The notes under the pieces are model-generated. The model searched no databases. It was not told where the DNA came from and worked only from the letters and a program-made list of their open reading frames with translations. From NCBI RefSeq assembly GCF_003032475.1, contig NZ_CP028369.1, positions 8,432,001 through 8,496,000 of the forward strand: DNA of 64,000 nt. The letters are read 5' to 3'. The first letter of the stretch is position 1. Every line of letters begins with the position of its first letter. Origin of the DNA: Streptomyces sp. P3. GTDB taxonomy: Bacteria; Actinomycetota; Actinomycetes; Streptomycetales; Streptomycetaceae. Positions 36,727-46,069 of the stretch are shown here, piece after piece. Both the position numbers and the translations under genes were made by a program.

Positions 36727-38508
36727 TCACCCGTGCCACGAACGCCAGAGGGCCGCGTAGGCCCCGCCCGCCGCGACCAGCTCCGTATGACTGCCGAGCT
36801 CGCTGATCCGGCCGTTCTCCACGACGGCGATGACGTCGGCGTCGTGCGCGGTGTGCAGGCGGTGGGCGATGGCGACCACGGTGCGGCCCTCCAGGACGCG
36901 GGCCAGGGACCGTTCGAGGTGACGTGCGGCTCGGGGGTCGAGCAGCGAGGTCGCCTCGTCCAGGACCAGCGTGTGCGGGTCGGCCAGCACCAGCCGGGCC
37001 AGTGCGATCTGCTGGGCCTGGGCCGGTGTGAGCGGCACGCCGCCGGAGCCGACCTCGGTGTCGAGACCGTCGTCCAGGGCACGCGCCCAGCCGTCCGCGT
37101 CGACGGCGCCCAGGGCCGCCCACAGTTCGGCGTCGTCGGCGCCGGTGCGGGCGAGCCGGAGGTTGTCGCGCAGGGCGCCGACGAAGACGTGGTGCTCCTG
37201 GTTGACGAGCGCCACGTGCGAGCGGACACGTTCGGCGGACATCTGCGACAGCTCGGCCCCGCCCAGGGTGACCCGGCCGTCGCGGGGCGCGTAGATCCCG
37301 GCGAGCAGCCGGCCCAGGGTGGACTTGCCCGCGCCGGACGGGCCGACCAGGGCCAGCCGGGTGCCGGGGGACACTTCGAGGGATACCTCGCGCAGCACGT
37401 CGACGCCCTCGCGATAGCCGAAGTGGACCTGGTCGGCGAGCACCTCGCGCCCGTCCGGCGCCACCCCGGCGTCCCCCGCGTCCGGCTCGATGTCGCGCAC
37501 CCCGACGAGGCGCGCCAGCGACACCTGGGCCACCTGGAGCTCGTCGTACCAGCGCAGGATGAGGTTCACGGGGTCGACGAGCATCTGCGCCAGCAGTGCG
37601 CCCGTCGTGAGCTGACCGACGTCGATCCAGCCCTTCAGCACGAACGCCCCGCCGAGCATGAGGACCGAGCCGAGCACGGTGACGTGCACCATGTTGATCA
37701 CCGGGAAGAGCACGGACCGCAGCCACAGGGTGTAGCGCTCCCACGCCGTCCACTGCTGGATGCGCTGGTCCGAAAGCGCGATGCGGCGCTCGCCTAGGCG
37801 GTGGGCCTCGACGGTGCGGCCCGCGTCCACGGTCTCGGCGAGGGCAGCGGCCACCGACGCGTAGCCGGCGGCCTCGGAGCGGTACCCGGCCGGCGCCCGC
37901 TTGTAGTACCAGCGGCATCCCGCCACCAGCAGCGGCACCGCGACGAGCACCGCGGGCGCCAGCGGCGGCGAGGTGACCACGAGTCCGCCGAGCAGCAGCA
38001 GGGCCCACATCACGCCGATCGTCAGCTGGGGCACGGCCTCCCGCATGGCGTTGGCCAGCCGGTCGATGTCGGTGGTGATGCGGGACAGCAGGTCGCCCGT
38101 TCCGGCCCGCTCGAGCACGCCGGGCGGCAGCCGGACCGACCGGACGAGGAAGTCCTCGCGCAGGTCGGCCAGCATCCGTTCACCGAGCATCGCGCCGCGC
38201 AGCCGTACCTGCCGTACGAAGGCGGCCTGGACGGCCAGGGCGAGCACGAACAGCGTCGCGGTGAGCCCGAGGTGCAGTTCTCGTGCTCCCTCCGACAGCC
38301 GCTCCACGGTGCCGCCGAGCAGCCAGGGGCCCACCATGGAGGCGACCGTGGCGACCGTGTTGACGAGCAGGAGGAGCAGGAAGGCGCGCCGGTGCCGACG
38401 CAGGAGTTCGGCCACGTAGGCGCGTACGGTCGCGGGGGCACCGACGGGCAGGGTGTTCGCCGTCGTCGGTGCTGCCGGGTCGTAGGCGGGCGGCGCCACG
38501 CCGATCAT
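36727..38508 (-). CDS. ABC exporter half-transporter B (catalytic Walker A, degenerate signature)
   Basis: A 593-residue fused permease-ATPase. Six membrane helices lie in about 1-310. In the NBD, Walker A is intact (VGPSGAGKSTLGRLL, near 388), the Q-loop is VNQEHH, Walker B with catalytic Glu is TLVLDEATSLLD and the H-loop is AIAHRLH. The signature, however, reads PLTPAQAQQ (near 491) instead of LSGGQ. Its ATG overlaps the stop of the upstream half-transporter (ATGA). The two almost certainly form a heterodimer in which this subunit supplies the working ATP site. The substrate is unknown. Confidence 0.94.
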   Translation of the reverse strand: MIGVAPPAYDPAAPTTANTLPVGAPATVRAYVAELLRRHRRAFLLLLLVNTVATVASMVGPWLLGGTVERLSEGARELHLGLTATLFVLALAVQAAFVRQVRLRGAMLGERMLADLREDFLVRSVRLPPGVLERAGTGDLLSRITTDIDRLANAMREAVPQLTIGVMWALLLLGGLVVTSPPLAPAVLVAVPLLVAGCRWYYKRAPAGYRSEAAGYASVAAALAETVDAGRTVEAHRLGERRIALSDQRIQQWTAWERYTLWLRSVLFPVINMVHVTVLGSVLMLGGAFVLKGWIDVGQLTTGALLAQMLVDPVNLILRWYDELQVAQVSLARLVGVRDIEPDAGDAGVAPDGREVLADQVHFGYREGVDVLREVSLEVSPGTRLALVGPSGAGKSTLGRLLAGIYAPRDGRVTLGGAELSQMSAERVRSHVALVNQEHHVFVGALRDNLRLARTGADDAELWAALGAVDADGWARALDDGLDTEVGSGGVPLTPAQAQQIALARLVLADPHTLVLDEATSLLDPRAARHLERSLARVLEGRTVVAIAHRLHTAHDADVIAVVENGRISELGSHTELVAAGGAYAALWRSWHG

Positions 38509-40379
38509 GCCGTCTCCTCGATCTCTTCGAGCTCGTCGCGTGCGAGTTCGTCGGCTTCCAGGTTCTTCAACACATCGCTCAGGGGGGCCTGCTCCGTGTC
38601 CGGAGCCCCGCCTGCCACGGAAACGGGGCGCTTACCCCGGGCGGCCTCGTCGTCGGTCTCCCGGGTCACCACGGCCCGGTACCGGGGCTCGGAGTGCAGC
38701 AGCTCGCGGTGCGCGCCGATCGCGACGGCCTCGCCCTCGTGCACGAGCACGACCCGGTCGGCGCGGTCCAGCAGCAGCGGAGAGGAGGTGAACACGACGG
38801 TCGTACGGCCTTCACGCAGGTCGCGCATGCTCTCGGCGACGCGGGCCTCGGTGTGCGAGTCGACGGCTGAGGTCGGCTCGTCGAGGACGAGAACCTCGGG
38901 GTCCGTGTACAACGAGCGTGCCAGCGCGAGGCGTTGGCGCTGCCCGCCGGACAGGGACCGGCCGCGTTCGGTGATGCGGGCGTCCATCGGGTCGTCGGCG
39001 TCGAACGAGCCCTGGACGAGCGCATCGAGGACGTCTGCGCACTGGGCGGCGGCCAGCGCGGCCTGCGCGTCGACCGCGCCGGAGGCGGGCACGTCGAGCA
39101 GATCGCGCAGCGAACCGGACAACAGCACAGGGTCCTTGTCCTGGACGAGGACGGCCGATCGCGCCGAGTCCAGCGGCAGTTCGTCCAGCGGGACACCGCC
39201 GAGCAGCACCGACGGGCCGTCCTCCGGGGGGTGTCCGCCGAGGCGTTCCGCCAGTCGTCCGGCCGCGTCCGGGTCGCCGCACACCACCGCCGTCAGCTGT
39301 GAGGCCGGGGCGAGGAGACCGGTCGCCGGGTCGTACAGGTCGCCCGTGGGAGCATCGGCCGGCCGCGACCCGTCGATGTCCTTGGACCGCTCGAGGGACA
39401 GCACGCCCGCGGCCCGGGTCGCCGACGGGCGGGAGAACGAGTACGCCATCGCGATCTCCTCGAAGTGCCTGAGCGGGTAGGTCAGGACCATCACGGAGCT
39501 GTAGACCGTGACGAGTTCACCGACGGAGATGCGGCCCTCGCCCGCCAGGTGGACGCCGTAGCAGACGACCGCGATCAGCAGCAGGCCCGGCATCAGCACC
39601 TGGATGGCGCTGATCAGCGACCACATGCGCGCGCTGCGCACGGCCGCGTGCCGGACCTCCTGCGAGGCGCTGCGGTAGCGCTCGAGGAACAGTTCCTCGC
39701 CGCCGATGCCACGCAGCACCCGCAGGCCGGCCACGGTGTCCGAGGCGAGTTCGGTGGCCCGTCCGGCCTTCTCGCGCTGGTGGTCGGCCCGCTGGGTCGC
39801 CTTGGGCAGCAGGGGCAGGACCGCCAGGGCCAGAGCGGGCAGGCCCACGGCGACGACGACGCCGAGCGCCGGCTGGTAGACGAACAGGCCTACGCAGACC
39901 AGCAGCACCGTGATGGCCGCGGCGGTGAAGCGGGACACGGCCTCCACGAACCAGCCGATCTTCTCGACGTCGCCCGTGGAGACCGCCACGACCTCGCCGG
40001 CCGCGACGCGCCGGGTCAGCGCGGAGCCGAGGTGCGAGGCCTTGTGGGCGAGCAGTTGCTGGACCCGCGCGGCGGCGGTGATCCAGTTGGTGACGGCGGC
40101 GCGGTGCAGGAAGGTGTCGCCGATCGCGGTGGCTGCACCGCACAGCGCCATCACCCCGCCGGTGAGGGCCAGTCGGGTTCCGGAGCGGTCGATGACGGCC
40201 TCGACGGCGAACCCGACGCAGAACGGCTGCGCGGAGACGGCGACGAAGTGCAGCAGGCCCCAGGCGAGGGCCTTGAGCTGGCCGCCCAGCTGGTTGCGGC
40301 CGAGCCACCACAGGAAACGGGGGCCCGAGCGTACGTCCGGCACACCCGGGTCGGGATACGGAAGGTCTTGGATCTGCAT
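38505..40379 (-). CDS. ABC exporter half-transporter A (degenerate Walker A, intact signature)
   Basis: A 624-residue fused permease-ATPase from the ATG at 40379. Six membrane helices are in about 30-320. The NBD lacks a normal Walker A: the position reads VVCGDPDAAGRLAERLG (near 368). The H-loop His is Ser (VFTSSPLLL). The signature SLSGGQRQRLALA and Walker B VLVLDEPTSAVD are intact. Losses are complementary to those of its partner. Preceded by a 50-base polypyrimidine tract on its coding strand. Overlaps the partner by four bases. Confidence 0.93.
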   Translation of the reverse strand: MQIQDLPYPDPGVPDVRSGPRFLWWLGRNQLGGQLKALAWGLLHFVAVSAQPFCVGFAVEAVIDRSGTRLALTGGVMALCGAATAIGDTFLHRAAVTNWITAAARVQQLLAHKASHLGSALTRRVAAGEVVAVSTGDVEKIGWFVEAVSRFTAAAITVLLVCVGLFVYQPALGVVVAVGLPALALAVLPLLPKATQRADHQREKAGRATELASDTVAGLRVLRGIGGEELFLERYRSASQEVRHAAVRSARMWSLISAIQVLMPGLLLIAVVCYGVHLAGEGRISVGELVTVYSSVMVLTYPLRHFEEIAMAYSFSRPSATRAAGVLSLERSKDIDGSRPADAPTGDLYDPATGLLAPASQLTAVVCGDPDAAGRLAERLGGHPPEDGPSVLLGGVPLDELPLDSARSAVLVQDKDPVLLSGSLRDLLDVPASGAVDAQAALAAAQCADVLDALVQGSFDADDPMDARITERGRSLSGGQRQRLALARSLYTDPEVLVLDEPTSAVDSHTEARVAESMRDLREGRTTVVFTSSPLLLDRADRVVLVHEGEAVAIGAHRELLHSEPRYRAVVTRETDDEAARGKRPVSVAGGAPDTEQAPLSDVLKNLEADELARDELEEIEETA

Positions 40380-40907
40380 GACGTCCCAGTGGCTCGAGTC
40401 AGAGGGGGGAGGGGGAGGACGGGGAGAGGGGAGAGAGGAGGGGGGAAGGACAACCGGAAAAGGCGACGGACGTGTTTGCGGGGAGCGGCAGCAAACCGTG
40501 CAAGGTTGACGGCGCAGGGTGATCGGAATCAACCGGTTTTCCATGGCGGCGGCAGAATCCGGCAGCCGTCCGATGAGGTCGCCATGTCCGTAACCTTCCC
40601 CGGAAGTCCGGAAAGTGATGCGAGCGTCACCCGATGCGAGATGGTGAAGTGCGGCGCGCGGGAGGCGTCTTGGCGGTCCGCGCTTTTCTGCTCGCGGCGT
40701 CGGCCGCCTGCGGCGTGTACTGCGTTGCGGGCCTGTCGGGTTGCGTGAGCCCGCAAGGCGGCCGATGGTGTCCCGGTCGGGGTCGTCCCCCGGAGGCTCG
40801 GCAAGGAAGCCGCCTGCAGAACAGGTGACGCGCGGCGGCTGCGCCGTGGGGCGCGGCCGTTCCCGAAGCGGTGCCGCATGAGCGACCGCGGCCCGTTCGC
40901 GCGTGGT
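40380..40907. other. Upstream region of the ABC exporter pair, with a polypurine tract
   Basis: No supported gene. At 40401-40450 the plus strand is all purine except one C (40420). On the minus strand this is a polypyrimidine leader about 22-71 bases before the ABC start. The promoter should lie upstream in 40451-40700. The rest contains only short frames without codon support. Confidence 0.55.
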
Positions 40908-41402
40908 TCAGCAGGTGTGGTCCGGGGTCCGCTTCGCGTGGGGCGCCCCGTGCCCCGGTTGCGCCGGGTCGCCCACGCCCACCAGGGCGTCCAGCAGTCC
41001 GCTCAGGACCTGGCGCTCGAGGTCCGTCAGTGGATCCAGGATCTCCTCCGCGGCGGATCTCTTCGCGCCCTGCAACTCCCGCAGGGCCGCACGGCCGTCC
41101 TCGGTGAGCTCGATCCTGATGACCCGGCGGTTGGTGGGGTCGGGTGCCCGCCGCACCTTGCCGCTCGCCTCCAGCCCGTCGACCAGTGTCGTGACGGCCC
41201 GTGGCACCACCTCCAGCCGCACGGCGAGGTCGGCCATGCGCGGCGGCGCGTCGCAGTGCGCCAGCGTGCGCAGCAACCGGGACTGGGCCGGGGTGACGCC
41301 GAGCCCGCTCTGCTGCAGATGGCGCTTCTGGATGCGGTGCACCCGACGCGTGAGCCGCAGCAGCTGCTCGGCGAGCAGTCCGTCGGAATCGGGGGTGGTC
41401 AT
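40908..41402 (-). CDS. MarR family transcriptional regulator
   Basis: A 164-residue winged-helix protein (LLRLTRRVHRIQKRHLQQSG, LGVTPAQSRLLRTLAHCD, MADLAVRLEVVPRAVTTLVD, wing DPTNRRVIRIELTEDG). Divergent from an ABC exporter gene; the pair is a common drug- or metabolite-efflux arrangement. An inverted repeat at 41427-41451 between them is its likely operator. Confidence 0.93.
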   Translation of the reverse strand: MTTPDSDGLLAEQLLRLTRRVHRIQKRHLQQSGLGVTPAQSRLLRTLAHCDAPPRMADLAVRLEVVPRAVTTLVDGLEASGKVRRAPDPTNRRVIRIELTEDGRAALRELQGAKRSAAEEILDPLTDLERQVLSGLLDALVGVGDPAQPGHGAPHAKRTPDHTC

Positions 41403-41426
41403 GGGGGAACAATATCAGGATGCCGT

Positions 41427-41451
41427 TCATTGTGAGTATAGGTAACAATGA
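41427..41451. promoter_or_regulatory. Inverted repeat, probable MarR operator
   Basis: TCATTGT and ACAATGA (7-bp perfect arms) are separated by 11 bases (41434-41444), centre to centre about 18, which fits a MarR dimer. It lies in an AT-rich strip between the divergent genes and covers an in-frame ATG at 41448, favouring the later start of the ABC gene. Confidence 0.6.
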
Positions 41452-41495
41452 GCTATGCTCCGTCAATCCTCATCGTCTCCCCCTCCGTAGGAGCC

Positions 41496-43298
41496 ATGCC
41501 CCGCGACCACATCGACTGGACCCCCTCGCCCGGCGCCGCACCCGACCAGCCCCGGCAGGTGCGCCGCATCCTCGGACTCTTCAAGCCCTACCGCGCCCGC
41601 CTCGCGGTGGTCGGCCTCCTGGTCGCCGCCTCGTCCCTGGTCGCCGTGGCCACCCCGTTCCTGCTGAAGGAGACGCTCGACGTCGCCATTCCCGAGGGGC
41701 GCACCGGCCTGCTGAGCCTGCTGGCCCTCGGCATGATCTTCAGCACCCTCCTCAGCGGAGTCTTCGGCGTCCTGCAGACGCTGATCTCCACGACGGTGGG
41801 CCAGCGCGTCATGCACGACCTGCGCACCGCCGTATACGGGCGTCTGCAGCGCATGTCCCTCGCCTTCTTCACTCGTACGCGTACCGGCGAGGTGCAGTCC
41901 CGCATCGCCAACGACATCGGCGGCATGCAGGCCACCGTCACCTCCACCGCCACGTCCCTGGTCTCCAACTTCACGAGCGTGGTCGCCACGATCATCGCGA
42001 TGGTCGCGCTCGACTGGCGGCTGACCGTCGTCTCCCTGGTCCTGCTGCCCGTCTTCGTGTGGATCAGCCGCCGGGTCGGCAACGAACGCAAGAAGATCAC
42101 CACCCAGCGGCAGAAACAGATGGCCGCGATGGCGGCCACGGTCACCGAGTCGCTGTCGGTCAGCGGCATCCTGCTGGGCCGCACCATGGGCCGCGCCGAC
42201 TCCCTCACGCGGTCCTTCGCGGCGGAGTCGGAGCAGCTGGTCGACCTCGAGGTGCGGTCGAACATGGCCGGTCGCTGGCGCATGGCCGTGATCGGGATCG
42301 TCATGTCCGCCATGCCGGCCGTCATCTACTGGACGGCGGGCATGGCGCTCCAGGTCGGCGGCCCCGACGTGTCGCTGGGCACCATCGTCGCCTTCGTCTC
42401 GCTCCAGCAGGGCCTGTTCCGGCCCGCCGTCAGTCTGCTGTCGACCGGCGTGCAGGTCCAGACCTCCCTGGCGCTCTTCCAGCGCATCTTCGAGTATCTC
42501 GACCTGCCCATAGACATCACCGAGCGCGAGGAGCCGGTCCGCCTCGACCACATCAAGGGCGAGCTCCGCTTCGAGAACGTCACCTTCCGGTACGACGACG
42601 AGGGCGAGCCGGTCCTGGACGGCGTCGATGTGACCGTCCCGGCCGGCGGCAGCCTCGCGGTCGTCGGTCCGACCGGCGCCGGCAAGTCCACGCTCGGCTA
42701 TCTGGTGCCGCGTCTGTACGACGTGACCGGAGGCCGGGTCACACTCGACGGCGTCGACGTGCGCGACCTCGACTTCGACACGCTCGCCCGCGCGGTCGGC
42801 GTCGTCTCGCAGGAGACCTACCTCTTCCATGCGACGGTCGGCGACAACCTGCGCTTCGCCAAGCCGGACGCCACCGACGAGGAGCTGTACGCGGCGGCGC
42901 GAGCGGCGCAGATCCACGACCACATCGCGGCACTGCCCGACGGGTACGACACGGTCGTCGGTGAACGCGGCCACCGGTTCTCCGGCGGCGAGAAGCAGCG
43001 CCTGGCGATCGCCCGCACGATCCTGCGCGACCCGCCGGTGCTGGTCCTCGACGAGGCGACCAGCGCGCTGGACACCCGCACGGAGCACGCCGTGCAGGAG
43101 GCCATCGACGCGCTCTCGGCCAACCGCACCACGCTCACCATCGCCCACCGTCTGTCCACCGTTCGGGGCGCCGACCAGATCGTCGTCCTCGACTCGGGTC
43201 AGGTGGCCGAACGGGGCACGCACGAGGAGCTGTTGGAGCAGGGCGGCCGGTATGCGGCGCTGCTGCGGCGAGACTCACGACTGGAGCCGACAAGATGA
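41496..43298 (+). CDS. ABC exporter (fused permease-ATPase)
   Basis: A 600-residue exporter from the ATG at 41496 preceded by TAGGAG. The ATG at 41448 is upstream but overlaps the operator. Six membrane helices, then a complete NBD: Walker A GPTGAGKSTLGYLV, Q-loop VSQETY, signature RFSGGEKQRLAIA, Walker B VLVLDEATSALD, H-loop TIAHRLS. Unlike the other exporter pair it should work as a homodimer. Probably repressed by the adjacent MarR protein. Likely multidrug or lipid/metabolite export. Confidence 0.94.
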   Translation: MPRDHIDWTPSPGAAPDQPRQVRRILGLFKPYRARLAVVGLLVAASSLVAVATPFLLKETLDVAIPEGRTGLLSLLALGMIFSTLLSGVFGVLQTLISTTVGQRVMHDLRTAVYGRLQRMSLAFFTRTRTGEVQSRIANDIGGMQATVTSTATSLVSNFTSVVATIIAMVALDWRLTVVSLVLLPVFVWISRRVGNERKKITTQRQKQMAAMAATVTESLSVSGILLGRTMGRADSLTRSFAAESEQLVDLEVRSNMAGRWRMAVIGIVMSAMPAVIYWTAGMALQVGGPDVSLGTIVAFVSLQQGLFRPAVSLLSTGVQVQTSLALFQRIFEYLDLPIDITEREEPVRLDHIKGELRFENVTFRYDDEGEPVLDGVDVTVPAGGSLAVVGPTGAGKSTLGYLVPRLYDVTGGRVTLDGVDVRDLDFDTLARAVGVVSQETYLFHATVGDNLRFAKPDATDEELYAAARAAQIHDHIAALPDGYDTVVGERGHRFSGGEKQRLAIARTILRDPPVLVLDEATSALDTRTEHAVQEAIDALSANRTTLTIAHRLSTVRGADQIVVLDSGQVAERGTHEELLEQGGRYAALLRRDSRLEPTR

Positions 43299-43351
43299 AA
43301 ATATGCCCGGTTATGCCAGATTTGTGAGGTTATCGGGGTTACCGTGCCCGC

Positions 43352-44248
43352 ATGCAGATGAACACTCCGCCACCGAGCACGATTCGACTGACGCGCCGGG
43401 GCCGTCTCGTCCTCATCGCGACCGGAGCCGTCGTGGCCGGCACCGCCGTGGCGGTGCCGCTGCTGAGCGTCGAGGCGCCGCAGGAGAAGGCGGCCAAGGC
43501 GCCGCCGACCCTGGTCGTTCCCGAGGGCTGGCGGGCGAGCCAGGTCTACGAGGCCGTGGACAAGGCGCTCGCGCTGGCCCCCGGCACCACCAGAAAGGCG
43601 CTGCCGGGGGCCGGTCTGAAACTGCCGAACGATGCCGCGGGCAACCCCGAGGGCTATCTCTTCCCGGCGACCTACCCCCTGGACAAGAAGTCGACGCCGC
43701 GGACGCTGCTCACCTACATGGTCGACACCGCGAACAAGAGGTTCAACGGAGCACCCGTCGCGGCCGGCGCCCAGCGCAACGCCCTGAACGTCTATCAGGC
43801 GGTCACCGTCGCCAGCCTCGTCCAGGCCGAGGCCGCCACCAAGGCGGACATGGGCAAGGTGGCCCGGGTCGTCTACAACCGCCTCGAGCGCGGCATGCCG
43901 TTGCAGATGGACTCGACCATCAACTACGCGCTGAACCGCTCCACCCTGAAGACGACCGGGAGCGACACCCGTATCGAGAGCCCCTACAACTCCTACCAGC
44001 GCATGGGTCTGCCGCCGACCCCGATCGACAACCCGGGGGAGGAGGCGATGCGCGCCGCCATCAGCCCGACGCCGGGCGACTGGCTGTACTTCGTCACGGT
44101 CAGGCCCGGCGACACGCGCTTCACGTCGAGCTTCGTGGAGCACCAGCGCAACGTCGCCGAGTTCGACCGCGGCCGCCAGGCCCCTCGGAAGAGCCCTCGG
44201 TCAAACCCCGCGCAGACCCCGAGGGCCACGTCGGCGGCGGCCGGATGA
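43352..44248 (+). CDS. MltG/YceG-like endolytic transglycosylase
   Basis: A 298-residue membrane-anchored protein. Basic N-terminus, then one helix (LVLIATGAVVAGTAVAVPLL). YceG domain: GYLFPATYPLDK, catalytic Glu in ASLVQAEAAT (family ASIVEKE) and KVARVVYNRLERGMPLQMDSTINYAL, followed by ESPYNSYQRMGLPPTPIDNP. It cleaves nascent peptidoglycan strands. Shorter than the main MltG and without a LysM region, so likely a second copy. Convergent with the flavin monooxygenase. Confidence 0.9.
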   Translation: MQMNTPPPSTIRLTRRGRLVLIATGAVVAGTAVAVPLLSVEAPQEKAAKAPPTLVVPEGWRASQVYEAVDKALALAPGTTRKALPGAGLKLPNDAAGNPEGYLFPATYPLDKKSTPRTLLTYMVDTANKRFNGAPVAAGAQRNALNVYQAVTVASLVQAEAATKADMGKVARVVYNRLERGMPLQMDSTINYALNRSTLKTTGSDTRIESPYNSYQRMGLPPTPIDNPGEEAMRAAISPTPGDWLYFVTVRPGDTRFTSSFVEHQRNVAEFDRGRQAPRKSPRSNPAQTPRATSAAAG

Positions 44249-44286
44249 GCTGACCGGAGCCCGCTGCCGGGCGACCCGGCGGGCCA

Positions 44287-45363
44287 TCAGGCGGCGGCCG
44301 GTTCCCGTGTCAGCAGCCGCCGGATGTCCCGTACGGCGGCGCGCCCGGCCCGGTTGGCGCCGATGGTGCTGGCCGACGGTCCGTAGCCGACGAGGTGGAC
44401 GCGTGGATCAGCGACCGCGCGCGTGCCCTCGACGCGGATCCCGCCTCCCGGCTCCCGCAGCCGCAAGGGCGCGAGATGGTCGACGGCCGCACGGAAGCCG
44501 GTCGCCCAGAGGATCACGTCGGCGGCGACCTGCCGGCCGTCTTCCCAGGCAACGCCGTCCGGGGTGATCCGGTCGAACATGGGCAGCCGGTCCAGCACGC
44601 CGTCGGCCAGCCCCTGCCGGGTCGCGTCGTTCAGCGGCAGCCCGGTCACCGAGACCACGCTCTTCGGCGGCAGTCCCTGCCGCACCCGCTCCTCCACGAG
44701 GGCGACGGCGGCGCGGCCCGCGCCCTCGTCGAAGGGTCCCTCGCGAAAGACCGGAGGCCGCCGTGTCACCCACGTGGTGGCGGCCGCGTACGGCGCGAGC
44801 TCCAGGAGGTGCTGCGTACCGGACGCGCCGCCGCCCACCACGACCACCCGCTGTCCGGCGAACGCCTCGGGCCCCGGATAGCGAGCGGTGTGCAGCTGCC
44901 GTCCGCGGAAGGTCTCCTGCCCCGGATAGCGCGGCCAGAACGGCCGGTCCCAGGTGCCGGTCGCGTTGATCAGCGCCCGCGTGGACCACGTGCCGTCGGA
45001 GGTCTCGACCAGCAGCCGCCCGTCGGCGCCCTCCCGCACGGCCTTCACGTCGACGGGCCGCCGCACGCGCAGGTCGAAGGCGCGCTCGTAGGCGTCGAAG
45101 TACCCGGCGACCACCTCGGAGGACGGCCGGGACGGATCGGCGCCGGTCAGCTCCATGCCGGGCAGTGCGTGCATCCCGTGCACCTTGCCGTAGGTCAGCG
45201 AAGGCCACCGGAACTGCCAGGCGCCGCCCGGCCCGGGGGCGTGGTCGAGCACCACGAAGTCGCGCTCCGGCTCGAAACCGCTGCGCCGCAGGTGGTAGGC
45301 CCCGGCCAGACCGGCCTGACCCGCCCCGATGACGACCACCTCGACCTCACGCACATTGTTCAC
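44287..45363 (-). CDS. FAD-dependent monooxygenase (flavin-containing type)
   Basis: A 358-residue class B flavoprotein monooxygenase. FAD site VVVIGAGQAGLAGAYHL; second dinucleotide site VVVVGGGASGTQHLLEL for NADPH; ATGF at the C-terminal (LWATGFRAAVDHL). GTG at 45363 chosen to give MNNVREVEVVV; a second GTG at 45354 is possible. Substrate unknown. Divergent from the YjbQ gene, with only about 100 bases between them. Confidence 0.9.
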   Translation of the reverse strand: MNNVREVEVVVIGAGQAGLAGAYHLRRSGFEPERDFVVLDHAPGPGGAWQFRWPSLTYGKVHGMHALPGMELTGADPSRPSSEVVAGYFDAYERAFDLRVRRPVDVKAVREGADGRLLVETSDGTWSTRALINATGTWDRPFWPRYPGQETFRGRQLHTARYPGPEAFAGQRVVVVGGGASGTQHLLELAPYAAATTWVTRRPPVFREGPFDEGAGRAAVALVEERVRQGLPPKSVVSVTGLPLNDATRQGLADGVLDRLPMFDRITPDGVAWEDGRQVAADVILWATGFRAAVDHLAPLRLREPGGGIRVEGTRAVADPRVHLVGYGPSASTIGANRAGRAAVRDIRRLLTREPAAA

Positions 45364-45460
45364 GCTTCTACCAACGGCGTGACAGGTGTGGATCTTCCCG
45401 GAGCGCCGCCGGCCTCCGTCAGGCGCGTGCGCAGTCGGCTCATGCGTCAGGATGGAGGGC

Positions 45461-45883
45461 ATGTCAGACGCGTTCACCACCCGAGTCCTCCATGTGTCCT
45501 CCGGCTCCCGGGAGAGGGTCGTCGACCTCACCGGTGACTGCGAGGCGTTCCTGAGGGAGGCGGCCGACGGCCGCGACGGCCTCCTGAACGTCTTCGTGCC
45601 GCACGCCACGGCCGGCGTCGCGATCATGGAGACGGGTGCCGGCAGCGACGACGACCTGCTGACCGCCCTGCACACGCTCCTGCCGGCCGACGACCGCTGG
45701 CAGCACCGGCACGGAAGCCCCGGCCACGGACGCGACCACGTGCTGCCGGCCCTGGTCCCGCCTCATGCAACTCTGCCGGTCGTGGACGGGAGGCTGGAAC
45801 TCGGAACCTGGCAGTCCGTGTGTCTGGTGGACACGAACCGGGATAATCCCCACCGTCAGGTCCGCTTGTCGTTTCTCGGGTAG
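45461..45883 (+). CDS. YjbQ family protein (UPF0047)
   Basis: A 140-residue YjbQ-fold protein. Conserved segments: VFVPHATAGVAIMETG, WQHRHGSPGHGRDHVLPALV, and LELGTWQSVCLVDTN. Trp, His and Asp/Glu of the family metal/phosphate site are present. Homologues show weak thiamine-phosphate synthase activity in vitro; the physiological role is unclear. ATG follows GGAGGG. Confidence 0.93.
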   Translation: MSDAFTTRVLHVSSGSRERVVDLTGDCEAFLREAADGRDGLLNVFVPHATAGVAIMETGAGSDDDLLTALHTLLPADDRWQHRHGSPGHGRDHVLPALVPPHATLPVVDGRLELGTWQSVCLVDTNRDNPHRQVRLSFLG

Positions 45884-46069
45884 CCCTGGTGCGGCCACGA
45901 CTGTAGGGCCGAATTCCGGCCGCACCAAGTGAGTGGGTGCGGGGCGACGACGTCGACGGTCGATGTGGATGTGCGAGAGACCGGGCGGCCGACGGGCCGA
46001 ATTCGGGCGGCAGGGGCTGTTGATGGAGTGAACGGTCTGTCGGCAGGCCGGACGAGTTCTCGACACGGT

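Noticed and set aside
31642..37797. A 2051-codon open frame on the plus strand
   Set aside because: It runs antisense through tesB, helY and other clear genes. Its translation is low-complexity and without domains. It arises from GC-rich antisense sequence.
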